DNA of 64,000 nt, taken from contig CM074863.1 in assembly GCA_037501455.1 (NCBI GenBank), positions 55,471,501-55,535,500 on the forward strand. The letters run 5' to 3'. Made by a program: the position numbers and the translations under genes. The notes beneath the pieces were generated by a model. It made no database searches. It was given only the letters and a program-made list of their open reading frames with translations, and had not been told where the DNA came from. Each line of letters begins with the position of its first letter. The first letter of the stretch is position 1. The stretch comes from Lantana camara (taxonomy: Eukaryota > Streptophyta > Magnoliopsida > Lamiales > Verbenaceae). Below are positions 10,579 through 22,216 of the stretch, piece by piece.

Positions 10579-10694
10579 AGTTTCTGCAACTTACAGAAGC
10601 AGAGGAAAACAGGGGAGGCTTACGGGAATGCATAACAACAACACAAAACTCCCACTTTGATCAATCAAACACATGAATTTCTGGAAGTAGGATG

Positions 10695-10703
10695 CATATA
10701 TAT
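10695..10703 (-). promoter_or_regulatory. Candidate TATA box of gypsy-1 LTR
   Basis: The minus strand reads AATATATATGC. Its distance to the palindrome block (~117 bp) is almost the same as that of the TATA-like sequence in the gypsy-3 LTR (~115 bp), which supports it as the promoter. There is no direct evidence for a start site. Confidence 0.4.
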
Positions 10704-11498
10704 TCAAAGAGTGCTAATATAACACTTAAACACATAAGGCATGAAATATTATCAAGATTTCCAAGGTTTCATGCTCATGCTCATGTTCATCACCCAAGCT
10801 CAAATTTCCAACAATTCCATGAATAAATCATGCTATAATTCATGCTATGATCACATAATCATGCTTTCAAATTCCAACTAATTCATCTAGCATCAAACTC
10901 TCAAACCCTAGCTCAATCAAATATGATCAAGAATCATAAACTCATGCCAAACCAACCTTGAAATGAAAATATGGAGAAAAGAGATAAGGATGATGATCAA
11001 GTCCCAATTCTTGAAATATTTCTTGATAATTCTTGATGAAAAGTATGAAATCTCTTCTCCTTTCTTTCTTGTATGAACCGAGATCAAAAGCAAATGTGGT
11101 TGGGATATTTTTGGATGATATGAGAGCAAGAAAGAAGCTTGGGGAATGCATATATCGATTCATCCATTTTTGAAATGTGTGGAATATCCACTTTTGCCAA
11201 TTAATCCTCTAAGAGCTCAAGTTATGCAATTAAGGATATAAGGTTTTGAAATGTGGTCAATTAGGTCCTTGAACCCCATGCAATTTAATCCCCAAGTTTA
11301 AAGAAATTTCTATCTAGGGACAATTTGGTAATTAACTCATACCCGGTAAATATCTTACGAAATGGATGTTTTCAAGTCATGAGAAAGAAATTCTCAATTC
11401 GTTATAAATTCATAAAATTTTCATGAAAGTATTGTAAAATATAATTTATAAATTATTTAAAACATAAAATATTAGTAAATAAAATTCGGGGCGTTACA

Positions 11499-11515
11499 AC
11501 TCTCCCCTCCTTAAA
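11499..11515 (-). other. Gypsy-1 polypurine tract
   Basis: The minus strand reads AAGGAGGGGAGAGT directly before the 3' LTR, the expected plus-strand primer. Confidence 0.8.
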
Positions 11516-11564
11516 AAGGACCTGGTCCCCAGGTCCACTGTCAAGTTTAAGTAATGCATGAACC

Positions 11565-11700
11565 ATAAGAGACCCCGTCTCTTGAACAAGAAGTGAAAGA
11601 TCCCCGTCTTTCAAGAAGAAGTGGGAAAACCCCGTTTCTCAGTAAGGATGAGAGTTCCCCGCCTCTCGAACAAGTTAGGAGAGAACCCCGTCTCTCGAAT
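11565..11700 (-). repeat. 29-bp hairpin repeats near the gypsy-1 PPT
   Basis: Five CCCCG-centred repeats (cores at 11573, 11602, 11630, 11657 and 11686; steps 29, 28, 27, 29), each flanked by GAGA/TCTC arms so that the minus-strand RNA can fold as GAGAGA-loop-TCTCTC. Gypsy-3 has four related copies at the same place relative to its LTR. Confidence 0.75.
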
Positions 11701-11855
11701 ATACCCCAAGTAATGATCCAAATAGTTATGGAAACATTTATCACAAAAGAGACAAGTATAGTCACGCCAATCACATTTATTTATCTTTTACACGGACGCA
11801 TATCTTTAATGATAAAATTCATGATGCTCGTGATATGCATGTTTGAAGATACCGT

Positions 11856-12905
11856 TCACCGTGGTTCTTGCCTGTCACGTGAGCTCTGACCCCTAGTGGA
11901 CCGCTCCTTCCGTTTTGGACACATGTCAATTTGATGTTCGGGACTTCCACAACGGAAACATAACCGCAACCGCTTTCTACATCCATCATAGGTATGTGTA
12001 TCCCATCCACAATAAGTGCAAAGTGGTTTCCCTGATCGTGATGGCAATGTAACCAATACCTTCTCTAAAATTGATTTGTCGATCTGGGACTTTTTCCTTT
12101 TGGCCCTTCCCTGGGAAAGTGAAATTGAAGCAACATTGGACCTTTTCATTGTGTTGGAATCCTGTCCTGATCCCGAAGCTGGCTCCGGTTCAAAGCAAGG
12201 AATAGATGTTCTTGCATTGTCTGAATCTTCGACTTTCAATGCTTTAGTAGTAGCCTTAGCCCAGGTGCTCGTGTTAGCAGCTTTCAAGGCGTCCTGGATA
12301 TCCGGCCTAAGTCCCCGCACGAATTGTGTTGCCTTGTGAAAGTCGTCGTTTGCTATGTTGGGAGCATAACGGGACAATCTTTCAAATTCGGCAATGTACT
12401 CACCAACTGATCTCCCTTCTTGTTTTAACTCAGTGAACTCCCTCAACCTACGAGTGCGGGAAGCTGGTGGAATGAACTTATTTTTGAATTCCCGAACAAA
12501 TACTTCCCAGGTAATAGCTTCCCCGGCAGCCTCTGATACAATCTGGGTACTCTCCCACCACGAGTAGGCCTCGCCCTGAATCAAGGTGAGAGTGCAACGG
12601 GCTTTTTCCTGGGAGTCACACGGAATGAGTTGCCAAATCCTATCAACCTCTTTGAGCCACATTTCTGCCTGGATGTCATCACCCTTATAAAACTTGGGAG
12701 GTTGTTGATTCTGAAATTCCCGTAGTATAGCAGAGATAGGGTTTTCCTGTGGAACTATTGGTGCAGGTGGTGCTGGAGGAACCTGTTCTTGAAGTCTTTG
12801 ATCAATTAACCCGACCACTGCATTCATAAAATCTTGTGGCTGAGCATGAGGTGGTGACGGGGCACGAGGAGAATGATCATGATATTGTCTCCTATGTCGA
12901 GGCAT
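11856..12905 (-). CDS. Gag polyprotein of gypsy-1 (intact, 349 aa)
   Basis: The nucleocapsid/capsid protein of a Ty3/gypsy element, which packages element RNA into cytoplasmic virus-like particles. Residues 1-60 are a basic, proline-rich N-terminus. Residues ~64-200 are the retrotransposon gag domain (PPKFYKGDD, WLKEVDRIW, FVREFKNKFIP, ELKQEGRSVGEYIAEFERLSRYAP). Two CCHC zinc knuckles follow, both complete: C296-C299-H304-C309 and C316-C319-H324-C329, then a basic tail. The start is the first ATG after the PBS region, about 306 bp inside the 5' LTR, and the frame is uninterrupted. The stop lies just before the 3' hairpin region, so pol has been lost cleanly, not decayed in place. The intact gag suggests it was kept by selection or is very recent. 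Confidence 0.93.
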   Translation of the reverse strand: MPRHRRQYHDHSPRAPSPPHAQPQDFMNAVVGLIDQRLQEQVPPAPPAPIVPQENPISAILREFQNQQPPKFYKGDDIQAEMWLKEVDRIWQLIPCDSQEKARCTLTLIQGEAYSWWESTQIVSEAAGEAITWEVFVREFKNKFIPPASRTRRLREFTELKQEGRSVGEYIAEFERLSRYAPNIANDDFHKATQFVRGLRPDIQDALKAANTSTWAKATTKALKVEDSDNARTSIPCFEPEPASGSGQDSNTMKRSNVASISLSQGRAKRKKSQIDKSILEKVLVTLPSRSGKPLCTYCGWDTHTYDGCRKRLRLCFRCGSPEHQIDMCPKRKERSTRGQSSRDRQEPR

Positions 12906-13190
12906 CCTGTAATTGAAACACTAGATATGCATGTTGGATTAAGAAATGCTAATGAACATATTTAAGATCATAGAATACAAGTATAACGCATAATTCAAGA
13001 TCAACTAGTTGGCAATTAATAGCACAATCAATATAAGGCATAACTTATCGAGTAATTTAACTAATTCAAGTAATTTCAGGTAAGTCCAAGTAGCTCCAAA
13101 TGAAATGCAAGACTCACCAAGTATCAATTAATCCTATGCCGTTCGACCTATACTGACCCGACACGACTCGAGAACCTCGGTTTTGCAACC

Positions 13191-13204
13191 GGGCTCTGAT
13201 ACCA
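13191..13204 (-). other. Gypsy-1 primer-binding site (initiator tRNA-Met)
   Basis: The minus strand reads TGGTATCAGAGCCC seven bases from the 5' LTR edge at 13212. Confidence 0.9.
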
Positions 13205-13211
13205 CCTTAGA

Positions 13212-15828
13212 TGTAACACCCCGTACACGTGGAGGTGCCACACCCCCGCACTATAGCCTCGATCCACGTATGAAATGGAAAGTCCATACATAAATCAAAA
13301 CTATAGCGAACGGGTGACAATGCAATACCAACAAGCTAGGCGGGAACTAAACTACACATGCAATAAAATAAAGTGGAAGCACCGAATAATCACGGGTATC
13401 AATACTGTGTTTAACTATCAATACATTATCATCTTCCAAGTAACATTCACATAAATACTTAGAACTATTAACATGGTACTCTAGACTGTTAATACATGAA
13501 AAGAAAAGCTATGCTAGACTCAGCTGGACAGAGGACATGACCCGATTCCCGCCTAGCACGCCACGAACAAAACCTGAAAGGTGGAGGCGTCAGTCTGTGA
13601 AGACCGAGTGAGGGGCAATATATATATAATAACACAAGTAGCATGCGAGTTATAATCTCGGGTAAGGTTTGGTAAATAAAATAATAATAATAACGACAAA
13701 AGTGCAAGAACATCAATAACTCGCCCGAGATTACAACTATCAGGTTTAACACGATTATCACGTTTATTATAACAATCAGTGGCCCTGGCGAGGGGCGTGC
13801 ACGATCTTCAACCAACCTCGACAGTGAACAAGGGTTGCACTTTCATTTAATTAAGTCATCATGCAAGTTATTAAAGTGCACACGATCAATAACATGAAAT
13901 CCACCCTTCACTCCATTGGTGGTGGGTTTGCAAGGCCCGGACCACCCACGATATCACGGTGCACGTCGGGAGTATGACTCCCACGTACGGGACTCCTTCC
14001 TCCACCAAACCTCCTGGTGGAATCAGGGGGCATCCCCACGGTTTGAGAGAGGTGTTGTGAGTTACCCGTCAGCCCTATGCTTTCCCGGTTGGCTCAAACA
14101 CTCACCCTCGGGCCCATAAATACGATACACGATACATGGTACACGGTAGTTCGCCAAACATGACCACGGTAACACGATAACACGATTCATGACTTGATTA
14201 TAAACACAATACACGATTTGCTTGTCAAGAGCATGACTAGTTTCAGGAAACACGATTTGTAATAAGATACACGAGTAGTTATTAAATCCCTTGTTCTTGG
14301 AAAACGATTATAAAGATATATGCACGTGTAATTTGGCCGAAATCCATATAAGGGTTATAGGGTTCTAAATGATTAATAACTAAACCTCACCTTTACCGAC
14401 AAAGTGCAAGTCAAGATGCGGCCTACGGCCCTTGCTCCACGTCACGAGACAAAGATCTGTGCAAACACGACGTGTACACGTGAGACACGACTCTAGAATG
14501 GACCAAATATGACGAACGGCCAAAAAGTATCGAAACGACCACAAAAATACAATGTGGCATGATTACATGTTGTTTCACTACGTACTAGATCATATAATAG
14601 CAAATCGGGGTCAAAGAAGTCGTCGGATCGAGGGGCTAAAATTGTAATTTTATGCAGAATATTTTGTTCTGCATGTCAGGTGGGAACGGCCGTTCCGGGT
14701 TCCCTTTGTAAATGGGAACGGTCGTTCCCAAGCAACCCTTAAAGCGCGCCAACGACTTCTCTTTTAAAATGCGCTGAAGCTGGGAACGGCCATTCCGGCA
14801 CCAAGGCCAAAATGGGAACGGCCGTTCCCTGTCTCGGCCGCCTATTTTATTTGAAAAGGTGGGAACGCCCGTTCCCACAATGCCTTGCGGCTGGGAACGG
14901 TCGTTCCCAGTTTCTGCAACTTACAGAAGTAGAGGAAAACAGGGGAGGCTTACGGGAATGCATAACAACAACACAAAACTCCCACTTTGATCAATCAAAC
15001 ACATGAATTTCTGGAAGTAGGATGCATATATATTCAAAGAGTGCTAATATAACACTTAAACACATAAGGCATGAAATATTATCAAGATTTCCAAGGTTTC
15101 ATGCTCATGCTCATGTTCATCACCCAAGCTCAAATTTCCAACAATTCCATGAATAAATCATGCTATAATTCATGCTATGATCACATAATCATGCTTTCAA
15201 ATTCCAACTAATTCATCTAGCATCAAACTCTCAAACCCTAGCTCAATCAAATATGATCAAGAATCATAAACTCATGCCAAACCAACCTTGAAATGAAAAT
15301 ATGGAGAAAAGAGATAAGGATGATGATCAAGTCCCAATTCTTGAAATATTTCTTGATAATTCTTGATGAAAAGTATGAAATCTCTTCTCCTTTCTTTCTT
15401 GTATGAACCGAGATCAAAAGCAAATGTGGTTGGGATATTTTTGGATGATATGAGAGCAAGAAAGAAGCTTGGGGAATGCATATATCGATTCATCCATTTT
15501 TGAAATGTGTGGAATATCCACTTTTGCCAATTAATCCTCTAAGAGCTCAAGTTATGCAATTAAGGATATAAGGCTTTGAAATGTGGTCAATTAGGTCCTT
15601 GAACCCCATGCAATTTAATCCCCAAGTTTAAAGAAATTTCTATCTAGGGACAATTTGGTAATTAACTCATACCCGGTAAATATCTTACGAAATGGATGTT
15701 TTCAAGTCATGAGAAAGAAATTCTCAATTCGTTATAAATTCATAAAATTTTCATGAAAGTATTGTAAAATATAATTTATAAATTATTTAAAACATAAAAT
15801 ATTAGTAAATAAAATTCGGGGCGTTACA
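13212..15828 (-). repeat. Gypsy-1 LTR (5' LTR in element sense)
   Basis: 2617-bp LTR, a twin of 8882-11498. The PBS next to its left edge makes it the 5' LTR. It carries the same palindrome set (14682-14908). Confidence 0.95.
14682..14908 (-). repeat. Six palindromes in three 32-bp dimers (right LTR)
   Basis: Copies start at 14682, 14714, 14782, 14814, 14861 and 14893, with the same spacing as in the left LTR. The last copy carries a C-to-T change in a CpG that breaks its symmetry. Confidence 0.88.
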
Positions 15829-15833
15829 CACTA

Positions 15834-18556
15834 AGTTAAAGTCTTGAAGGCCTAAAGAAGAAGAAACCCTTAAGAGCCCAATGGAGGGGCATGTAAGGGG
15901 TACGCCCAAAAGACACTAGAGATCAAATTGGACGTTTGCTTCTATGGTAGCAAATAAGGACTTTGAAAGGGAACTGCAAAGAGTATGAGTACTCTGAAAT
16001 GTTACCTCGTTTAGTAATTCTACTAGGATTAGAATTCACTAGTCTTGAGTCAATTCTGTATAATCCGTTGTGCAAAGACTCAAGGCACTAATGTTCTGAA
16101 CATACAAACGAGATAACAAAAGTAAGTAAGATGACAAAGCTTCGAATTACTTTGGAACGTTGAGATATAAAAGGATTAGCAAGTTAGACACCTTAGGATC
16201 ATTCTATGAAAATGAACCTATAGAGTTGACTTCCTGTGAATCCTATCTCAAAGGGAAAACGTTCCCGGAACATTGTTTAGGTGAAACATGGAACGATCCA
16301 AAATTATAGTGGATTTCGATCCATGCTGATGAGTGTAAGATGCTTAATGTAAGCACTAGATACAATCGTCAGTTTAATCATTATGAATGAATGTACTTGT
16401 TAAAGTACAAATTCGAAACTTATATGAAATTCTTAGAATTTCAAAAGGAGGTTAGGAACCGAAGTAGTCATAAGTTATAGGCAAATCGATATGATCGAGA
16501 TAGCCAATATCTTATCAACTAATTCCTTAGTCATCTTAGAAATAATAGGATTATCTCTCAGTAAACTAATTCGAGAACACCTTAGTGTTTCCGAATGAGG
16601 GAATGAAACCTTATAGGATATGGTCCATTCCATAGCAAACTTTACTGACTTATAATCATTCTAGGAATAAACTCCCAGAATATGCAGTTAGAGATTTTGA
16701 ATTTTGCACCTTCCAAAATCAGTCCTTTAGATGCACTATGTAATGTGGCAAACTAAATTCCCTAATTATTCTTGTCCAAGAATTTAGTGGAATCCTCTTA
16801 AGTAAAGAGGATAGTGGGAGATAGGCTTGAAATGAGTTCAAGTTTATACAAACAATATTGGATATCATTTCTGCGATTCCCTTAGACAAAGGTTGTTTGT
16901 CTCAAGGAATGTATCTTTCTTAAGGAATCGTTCCTATAGAAGAAGAAAGACAAGCAAGCAGACCTCAAAGAAATTTGAGAATGAATATCCACGCCACATA
17001 TAGAAGAAACGAGCCCATCTGATAAAACTTAGCCAAATTTTAGAGCATGTAAACGTGTGAAACCCTTCTCTTAAGGCGTGTTTAGAACACGTTCCTAGAT
17101 AGCCAAGGAATTACTTGAAGAGGAGACACTGTCAGATTTGGAATCTGAGTAGTGTAAGCAAGCCTTGAAATCCAATATGGATTCCATATACTCGAACCAA
17201 GTTTTGACCTTGGTTGATCCACCTGATAGGATCAAGCTCGTGCAGCTTCGAGTGAATGAAAGCATTACAACCTTCTTGACGGTTGAAATGCAAAAGTCCA
17301 TTTGGATTGTGTTTATCACATCCTTATATTCTGACTATGAGATATGATAAATGAATATGAGAACTATCTTGTTCAATATGAGATTGAAAGAGACTGAAAT
17401 AAGGTATTTCTATAAATCTCATATTCAGTGGGAGTATGCATAAGGTATACAAATCCCTAAAGTCAATCTGTGGATTGATAAAGGCTTCTAGGAGTTAGAC
17501 AATTCGATTCCATAGGATAGTCAAATCGTTTGGCACAGATGGAAGTCGAATAAGTCTTAAAAGTGTACATATGAAAGTTAGTGATGTAAGAGTCAATTTT
17601 TGGTTCTTTAGAAAACGACATCCTTCTCATTAGGAATGTCAAGGATGACGTGAAAGTTACCAATTCAGTTTTAAGAAACAATTTGACATGAAAGATCTTA
17701 GTGATTATCCTAAATTCTCGACATTAAGATCTATAGAAAATAGATCTAAGAGCATAAATGGATTATCACAAAACGAGTACATAACCATGGTACTAAAAGG
17801 AGTTTAGTAGGGACAATGGAACATCTCTTTTGAAGAGTATGTGTCCTAAGATAACTTTAAGAAAGTTAGAATGTCCAAAATCCCTTTAAGTGAAAGGGTG
17901 CACAATGTATAAAATGTTATGTACTAAATTAGATATGGCGCAACACTAAGCGTAGTGGGCCGAATCTAATATGACCTCAGAGAAGGTCATTAGATCTCTG
18001 TAAAGGATGTCTTCAGAGTACTTGAGAAGAAATGAGGATATGTATTAGTTTACGGAGCCCAAAAGATCTTGTTGTTAGAAGGATATTTGATGTAACCGTT
18101 CATCAAACATAGATGATTATGAAATCATTGAAAGGATACAACTTCTACCAGAATGGTAATGCAATGTGTTGGAAAGGGGTTCCAAGGACGGACATTACAA
18201 ACCTTGACTATCGTAGTTGAGAACTTAGTCGTATTATATAACGCTAAGTTAAGTGTTTGGGTAAGAAACTCCATCTAACCGGTTAGATGAAGTTCCTAGC
18301 ATGAAACAACTCCTTTATCATATTGTATGATAAAATGGATGGTTGCTCAAGTAAGAGAACCAAGACCTCACCAAGAGACTGAACACGTGATTACGAATCA
18401 CTTTATAAGGAAAAGGTGTTTTCCTAAGAGATGTGTAAACAAGAGGGTCACATCAGCAGAGAATTTAGCAGATCCACTTTGGAAACGCCCAAAGTCAATA
18501 GGCTCTCAAAGTGCATCTTGAGAAGATGGGACTTAGAGTACCTAAATGGCTTTTAC
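15834..18556 (+). pseudogene. Copia-1 gag 3' end and pol pseudogene
   Basis: Continues copia-1 after gypsy-1. The first ~80 bp match the basic, lysine-rich C-terminal gag region of copia-2. After that, recognisable remnants of integrase, RT and RNase H appear in order (the counterpart of MDSMNSNQVWTLVD near 17180, and of RVTSAENVADPL near 18450), but with many stops, frameshifts and deletions. Gag plus pol is about 680 bp shorter than in copia-2. No frame encodes a complete catalytic domain. Confidence 0.88.
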
Positions 18557-18560
18557 GGGC

Positions 18561-18571
18561 AAGTGGGAGAT
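18561..18571 (+). other. Copia-1 polypurine tract
   Basis: AAGTGGGAGAT lies directly before the 3' LTR. The same sequence is in copia-2 at 59565-59575. Confidence 0.85.
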
Positions 18572-20847
18572 TGTTAGGAATAGTGCCCTAGAAAGCCGAT
18601 TAGTCATAATCCCTTTTGGGACTTTCCTAGTATCACAGACAATCTTTGAATAATATAAGATTGATTAATATCATAGGCAAACACTTCTTTATATGCTCTT
18701 GTTTGGGATGCGTTTACTTTAGCTGTGCATGTATGAGAACTCCCTTAATCCTCATGACTTTAGGACTCTACCATTTAGGTGAAATGGTTCATGAAACGAG
18801 CCCTATATCACATAAGTCATGATTAGTAAAACACTCCAAGCCGATGAGTCCTACAGACAGTGGGAGTGTCAACCTGACTCCTCTAAGGCTTGCTTGTGGG
18901 ATCACGCCCTTAAGAAGGACCACCTTGTTTCATGGAGATGCAAAGTGTATAGTTGATACGTGCGTGATACATGAGGGTGCTTACTTCAATAAGTAAGTTC
19001 ACTGAGGTGCCCCGTGTGAGAAGATTCCTAAATGGGAAAGGAAGTTTCTATTTCAGGAAATGGAAACTTCCAGATTAGGAAATATCTCACGAGTCATTGA
19101 TGTGATTAAATGATCCTTAGACTTGAGGTTCCATGTCACTTTATGAGTTAACTCTGTAGTCTTTGGTATAAGCTTTAAAGGGTGTCGCCTTAGACAACTA
19201 ATTCAAGGCTTATGCTGGGGCTGCACAAGTGACTCATGAAAGTGAATGAGAATCAAGAAAGGACCTACACTTGCATATGCAAGGTAATCTCTTATTGTAT
19301 AAGTCATTCATATGCCATATGGAGTCCTTGGCCAAGGCAGTAGATCAAGACATCAAGAAAAGGGTTTCTTGGATTGAGACCAAATGGATATGAAATTCAC
19401 TTAGCTTTAAGACCAGATTATTAGGGTTCTGATTATTCTCTTACCCTAGATCTTGGTTGAGAGATAGTAAGTAGGAGGATTGTATCTCACATGAATCAAT
19501 GACTTAAAGGTTCTGTCGAATCCGAACATTCCAATTCAGCTAGGGGTTAAACACCTGTTGCTAGACTATGGTCGTTTAATCTGTGGACTGATTAATTAAT
19601 TAGGGTCACTGCTAATTGAATTGAGAACCTAGAGGGTCACGCACAACAACTTGGTTACATGAGTTGAGGCTTTAAAATGATTAAACGAGTTAATCGGGCC
19701 TAGAGGGTTCCACACGTGTGAAACCACACGTGTGGGTCACGTGACTGGACACGTGTCATAGGGACACGTGTGCCACACGTGTTTATTTGATTGAATATTA
19801 AATAATTAATTTATTAATTATTTAATAGACTTTGGTTTAATTTTGAATTAAAAAGAAAGTCTTATTTTGGAGAAAAAATAATCTAGTTAATTAATTATGA
19901 ATTAATTAATTAGATAAAATAAGTTATTTATTTTAAATAAATAAAGTATAAAATTATCCAAAAATAGTTTGGATATTTTAGCTCTCTTGAAAGTTGATTT
20001 GAATTTGAATTCAAAGTCAAAGTCAAAATTACTTGATGATCAAGTAATAGGAGAGAGGGACCAAATCCTTGGTCCATAAGGACTAGGATTTTATGGACCA
20101 AGGATTTTCGGTCCTCCCTTCCTATATATAGGGGAGCTCGAGCTCCCCTTAGAGCTAATCGAGAATTCTTTTGGTTCATGTGTTGAACACCATCCTTTCT
20201 CCAAGATAAATAAAAACCCTAGGTTAAGCCTAAACACTTACTAGAGAACTAACATCCTTACTAGTTAGATTGTAGCCAAGTTGGTGGACTATCTCTAGAG
20301 AGCTTCAAGTTAGAAGTTTTGAAGATTCGAGCTTTACCAAAAAGTAGGGATCAAGCAAAACGATCAGAAGGGATGATGAAACGATTCTGAACCCGACATG
20401 AAACGAATGAAAAAATCGAACCAAAGAAGATGGCGAAAACCGTTCGTCCATATCCTGAAGGATAAATTTTTTCACGAGGGTTTTGTGACTGGCAGTTTTC
20501 TACTTTCGCAAAACTGGTTTTCGAAGGGAGTTTCAATCCTGCTTTTCTCGTTTCATGTTTCTTTCTTTATGTTATATTGTTAAGAACTTCCCTAACATGA
20601 ATTGAATCTAGGTTGGTGTGGATTGTTATCCCTACAATGGATTCTGAAGAAGAAAGAGACTTTCGAGGAACGGGTTGCCATTACTGCATGAAGCACGTTT
20701 GAGGGCAGCTCAAAACGTGTCAAGAAAACTACTACCCAAGTGAGTTTCTTGATCTCTACGAATTTGGATACACGATTGCGAGTCTAAGATCCTTTTGTTG
20801 GAAAAATTTTTAAATTTCCGCTGCTTTCTGATTCCTGTTTTCCAACA
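18572..20847 (+). repeat. Copia-1 3' LTR
   Basis: 2276-bp LTR paired with 3781-6026. It has six CACGTG motifs (19713-19781) because of a 14-bp duplication, the TATA box at 20123-20130 and the perfect palindrome at 20131-20148. Confidence 0.95.
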
Positions 20848-22216
20848 ATTTCGAGTACTAGCCCTCAACTGGAACGACTCATTCTCATCTTCAAATTTCA
20901 CTATCACATTGGACACGCTAGCCTTCCTACTAGGCGCATCCGTGACCAAGTTGGCGTTGCCGGGATGGTATCGGATCGTACACTCAAAATCCGCCAAAAG
21001 TTCCATCCAACGTCGTTGTCTCTTGTTCAATTCCTTTAGTGAGAATAAGTAATGGATACTCTTGTGGTCGGAAAAGATCTCAAAAGAAACTCCGTAGAGA
21101 TAGTGTCTCCACTTACCCAAAGCAAAGATCACCACTGCTAACTCTAGATCGTGAGTGGGGTAGTTTTGCTCATGTCCAACCGGCCCATATCATCAAACCC
21201 AAACGGACACTCTGGATCAGCTCGAGCTTTCTCAGCTAATTTCTGAACCTCGGGATCAGTCCTCTGAGCATCGAATAATCTTTGCCTGAGATCCGGTTGA
21301 ACCGTGATATTTCTTGTACTAGCCCTCAACAGGAACGACTCATTCTCATCTTCAAATTCTACTTTCACATTGGACACGCTAGCCTTCCTACTAGGCGCAT
21401 CCGTGACCAAGTTGGCTTTGCCGGGATGGTATCGGATCGTACACTCATAATCCGCCAAAAGTTCCATCCAACGTCGTTGTCTCTTGTTCAATTCCTTTAG
21501 TGAGAATAAGTACTGGAGACTCTTGTGGTCGGAAAAGATCTCAAAAGAAACTCTGTAGAGAGAGTGTCTCCACTTACCCAAAGCAAAGATCACCACTACG
21601 AACTCATGATCGCGAGTGGGGTAGTTTCTGAAATCCAAACGGCCCGTATCATCAAACCCAAACGAACACTCTGGATCAGCTCGAGCTTTCTCAGCTAATT
21701 TCTGAACCTCGGGATCAGTCCTTTGAGCATCAAATAATCTCTGCTTCAGATCCGGTTGAACCGTGGTATTTCGAGTACTAGCCCTCAACTGGAACGACTC
21801 ATTCTCATCTTCAAATTCCACTTTTACATTGGACACGCTAGCCTTCCTACTAGGCGCATCCGTGACCATGTTGGCTTTGCCGGGATGGTATCGGATCGTA
21901 CACTCATAATCCGCCAAAAGTTCCATCCATCGTCGTTGTCTCTTGTTCAATTCCTTTAGTGAGAATAAGTACTGGATACTCTTGTGGTCGGAAAAGATCT
22001 CAAAAGAAACTCCGTAGAGATAGTGTCTCTACTTACCCAAAGCAAAGATCACCACTGCTAACTCTAGATCGCGAGTGGGGTAGTTTTGCTCATGTCCAAC
22101 CGGCCCGTATCATCAAACCCAAACGGACACTCTGGATCAGCTCGAACTTTCTCAACTAATTTCTGAACCTCGGGATCGGTCCTCTGAGCATCAAATAATC
22201 TCTGCTTGAGATCCGG

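Larger units (their letters stand above)
8882..11498 (-). repeat. Gypsy-1 LTR (3' LTR in element sense)
   Basis: 2617-bp LTR starting TGTAACACCCCG and ending GGGGCGTTACA on the plus strand. It is the same length as 13212-15828, with about 11 differences, nearly all transitions. It contains the palindrome dimers at 10352-10578 and a minus-strand TATA-like sequence at 10695-10703. Confidence 0.95.
8882..15828 (-). mobile_element. Gypsy-1: gag-only Ty3/gypsy element (TR-GAG type), complete and young
   Basis: A 6947-bp element, TG...CA ended, flanked by the target-site duplication CACTA (8877-8881 and 15829-15833). Two 2617-bp LTRs (8882-11498 and 13212-15828) differ at about 11 sites. The interior is only 1713 bp and holds, in minus-strand order, an initiator-Met PBS, an intact gag and a short 3' region with hairpin repeats and a PPT. 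There is no protease, RT, RNase H or integrase. This matches the described plant class of terminal-repeat retrotransposons with only GAG. High LTR identity means recent movement, necessarily using pol supplied in trans. Gag and LTR resemble gypsy-2/gypsy-3, perhaps the Tekay/Del chromovirus lineage (tentative). Confidence 0.95.
3781..20847 (+). mobile_element. Copia-1: Ty1/copia LTR retrotransposon, defective, containing nested gypsy-1
   Basis: Complete element bounded by LTRs starting TGTTAGGAAT and ending TTCCAACA, with the target-site duplication ATTTC at 3776-3780 and 20848-20852. Without gypsy-1 it is about 10.1 kb. Order: 5' LTR, initiator-Met PBS, a ~2.3-kb leader with a GC-rich hairpin block and four repeated stem-loops, a decayed gag, a decayed pol, PPT, 3' LTR. 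Gag and pol have many stops, frameshifts and deletions, while LTRs and leader stay very similar to copia-2 (51425-61489). The two LTRs differ at only about 2 percent of sites, so the coding region was probably already broken when the element moved, which implies trans-mobilisation. The sequence interrupts the RNase H array. Confidence 0.95.

Noticed and set aside
8877..15833. CACTA sequence at both ends of gypsy-1, suggesting a CACTA DNA transposon
   Set aside because: It is the 5-bp target-site duplication outside TG...CA LTRs. The interior has a PBS, PPT and gag and no transposase.
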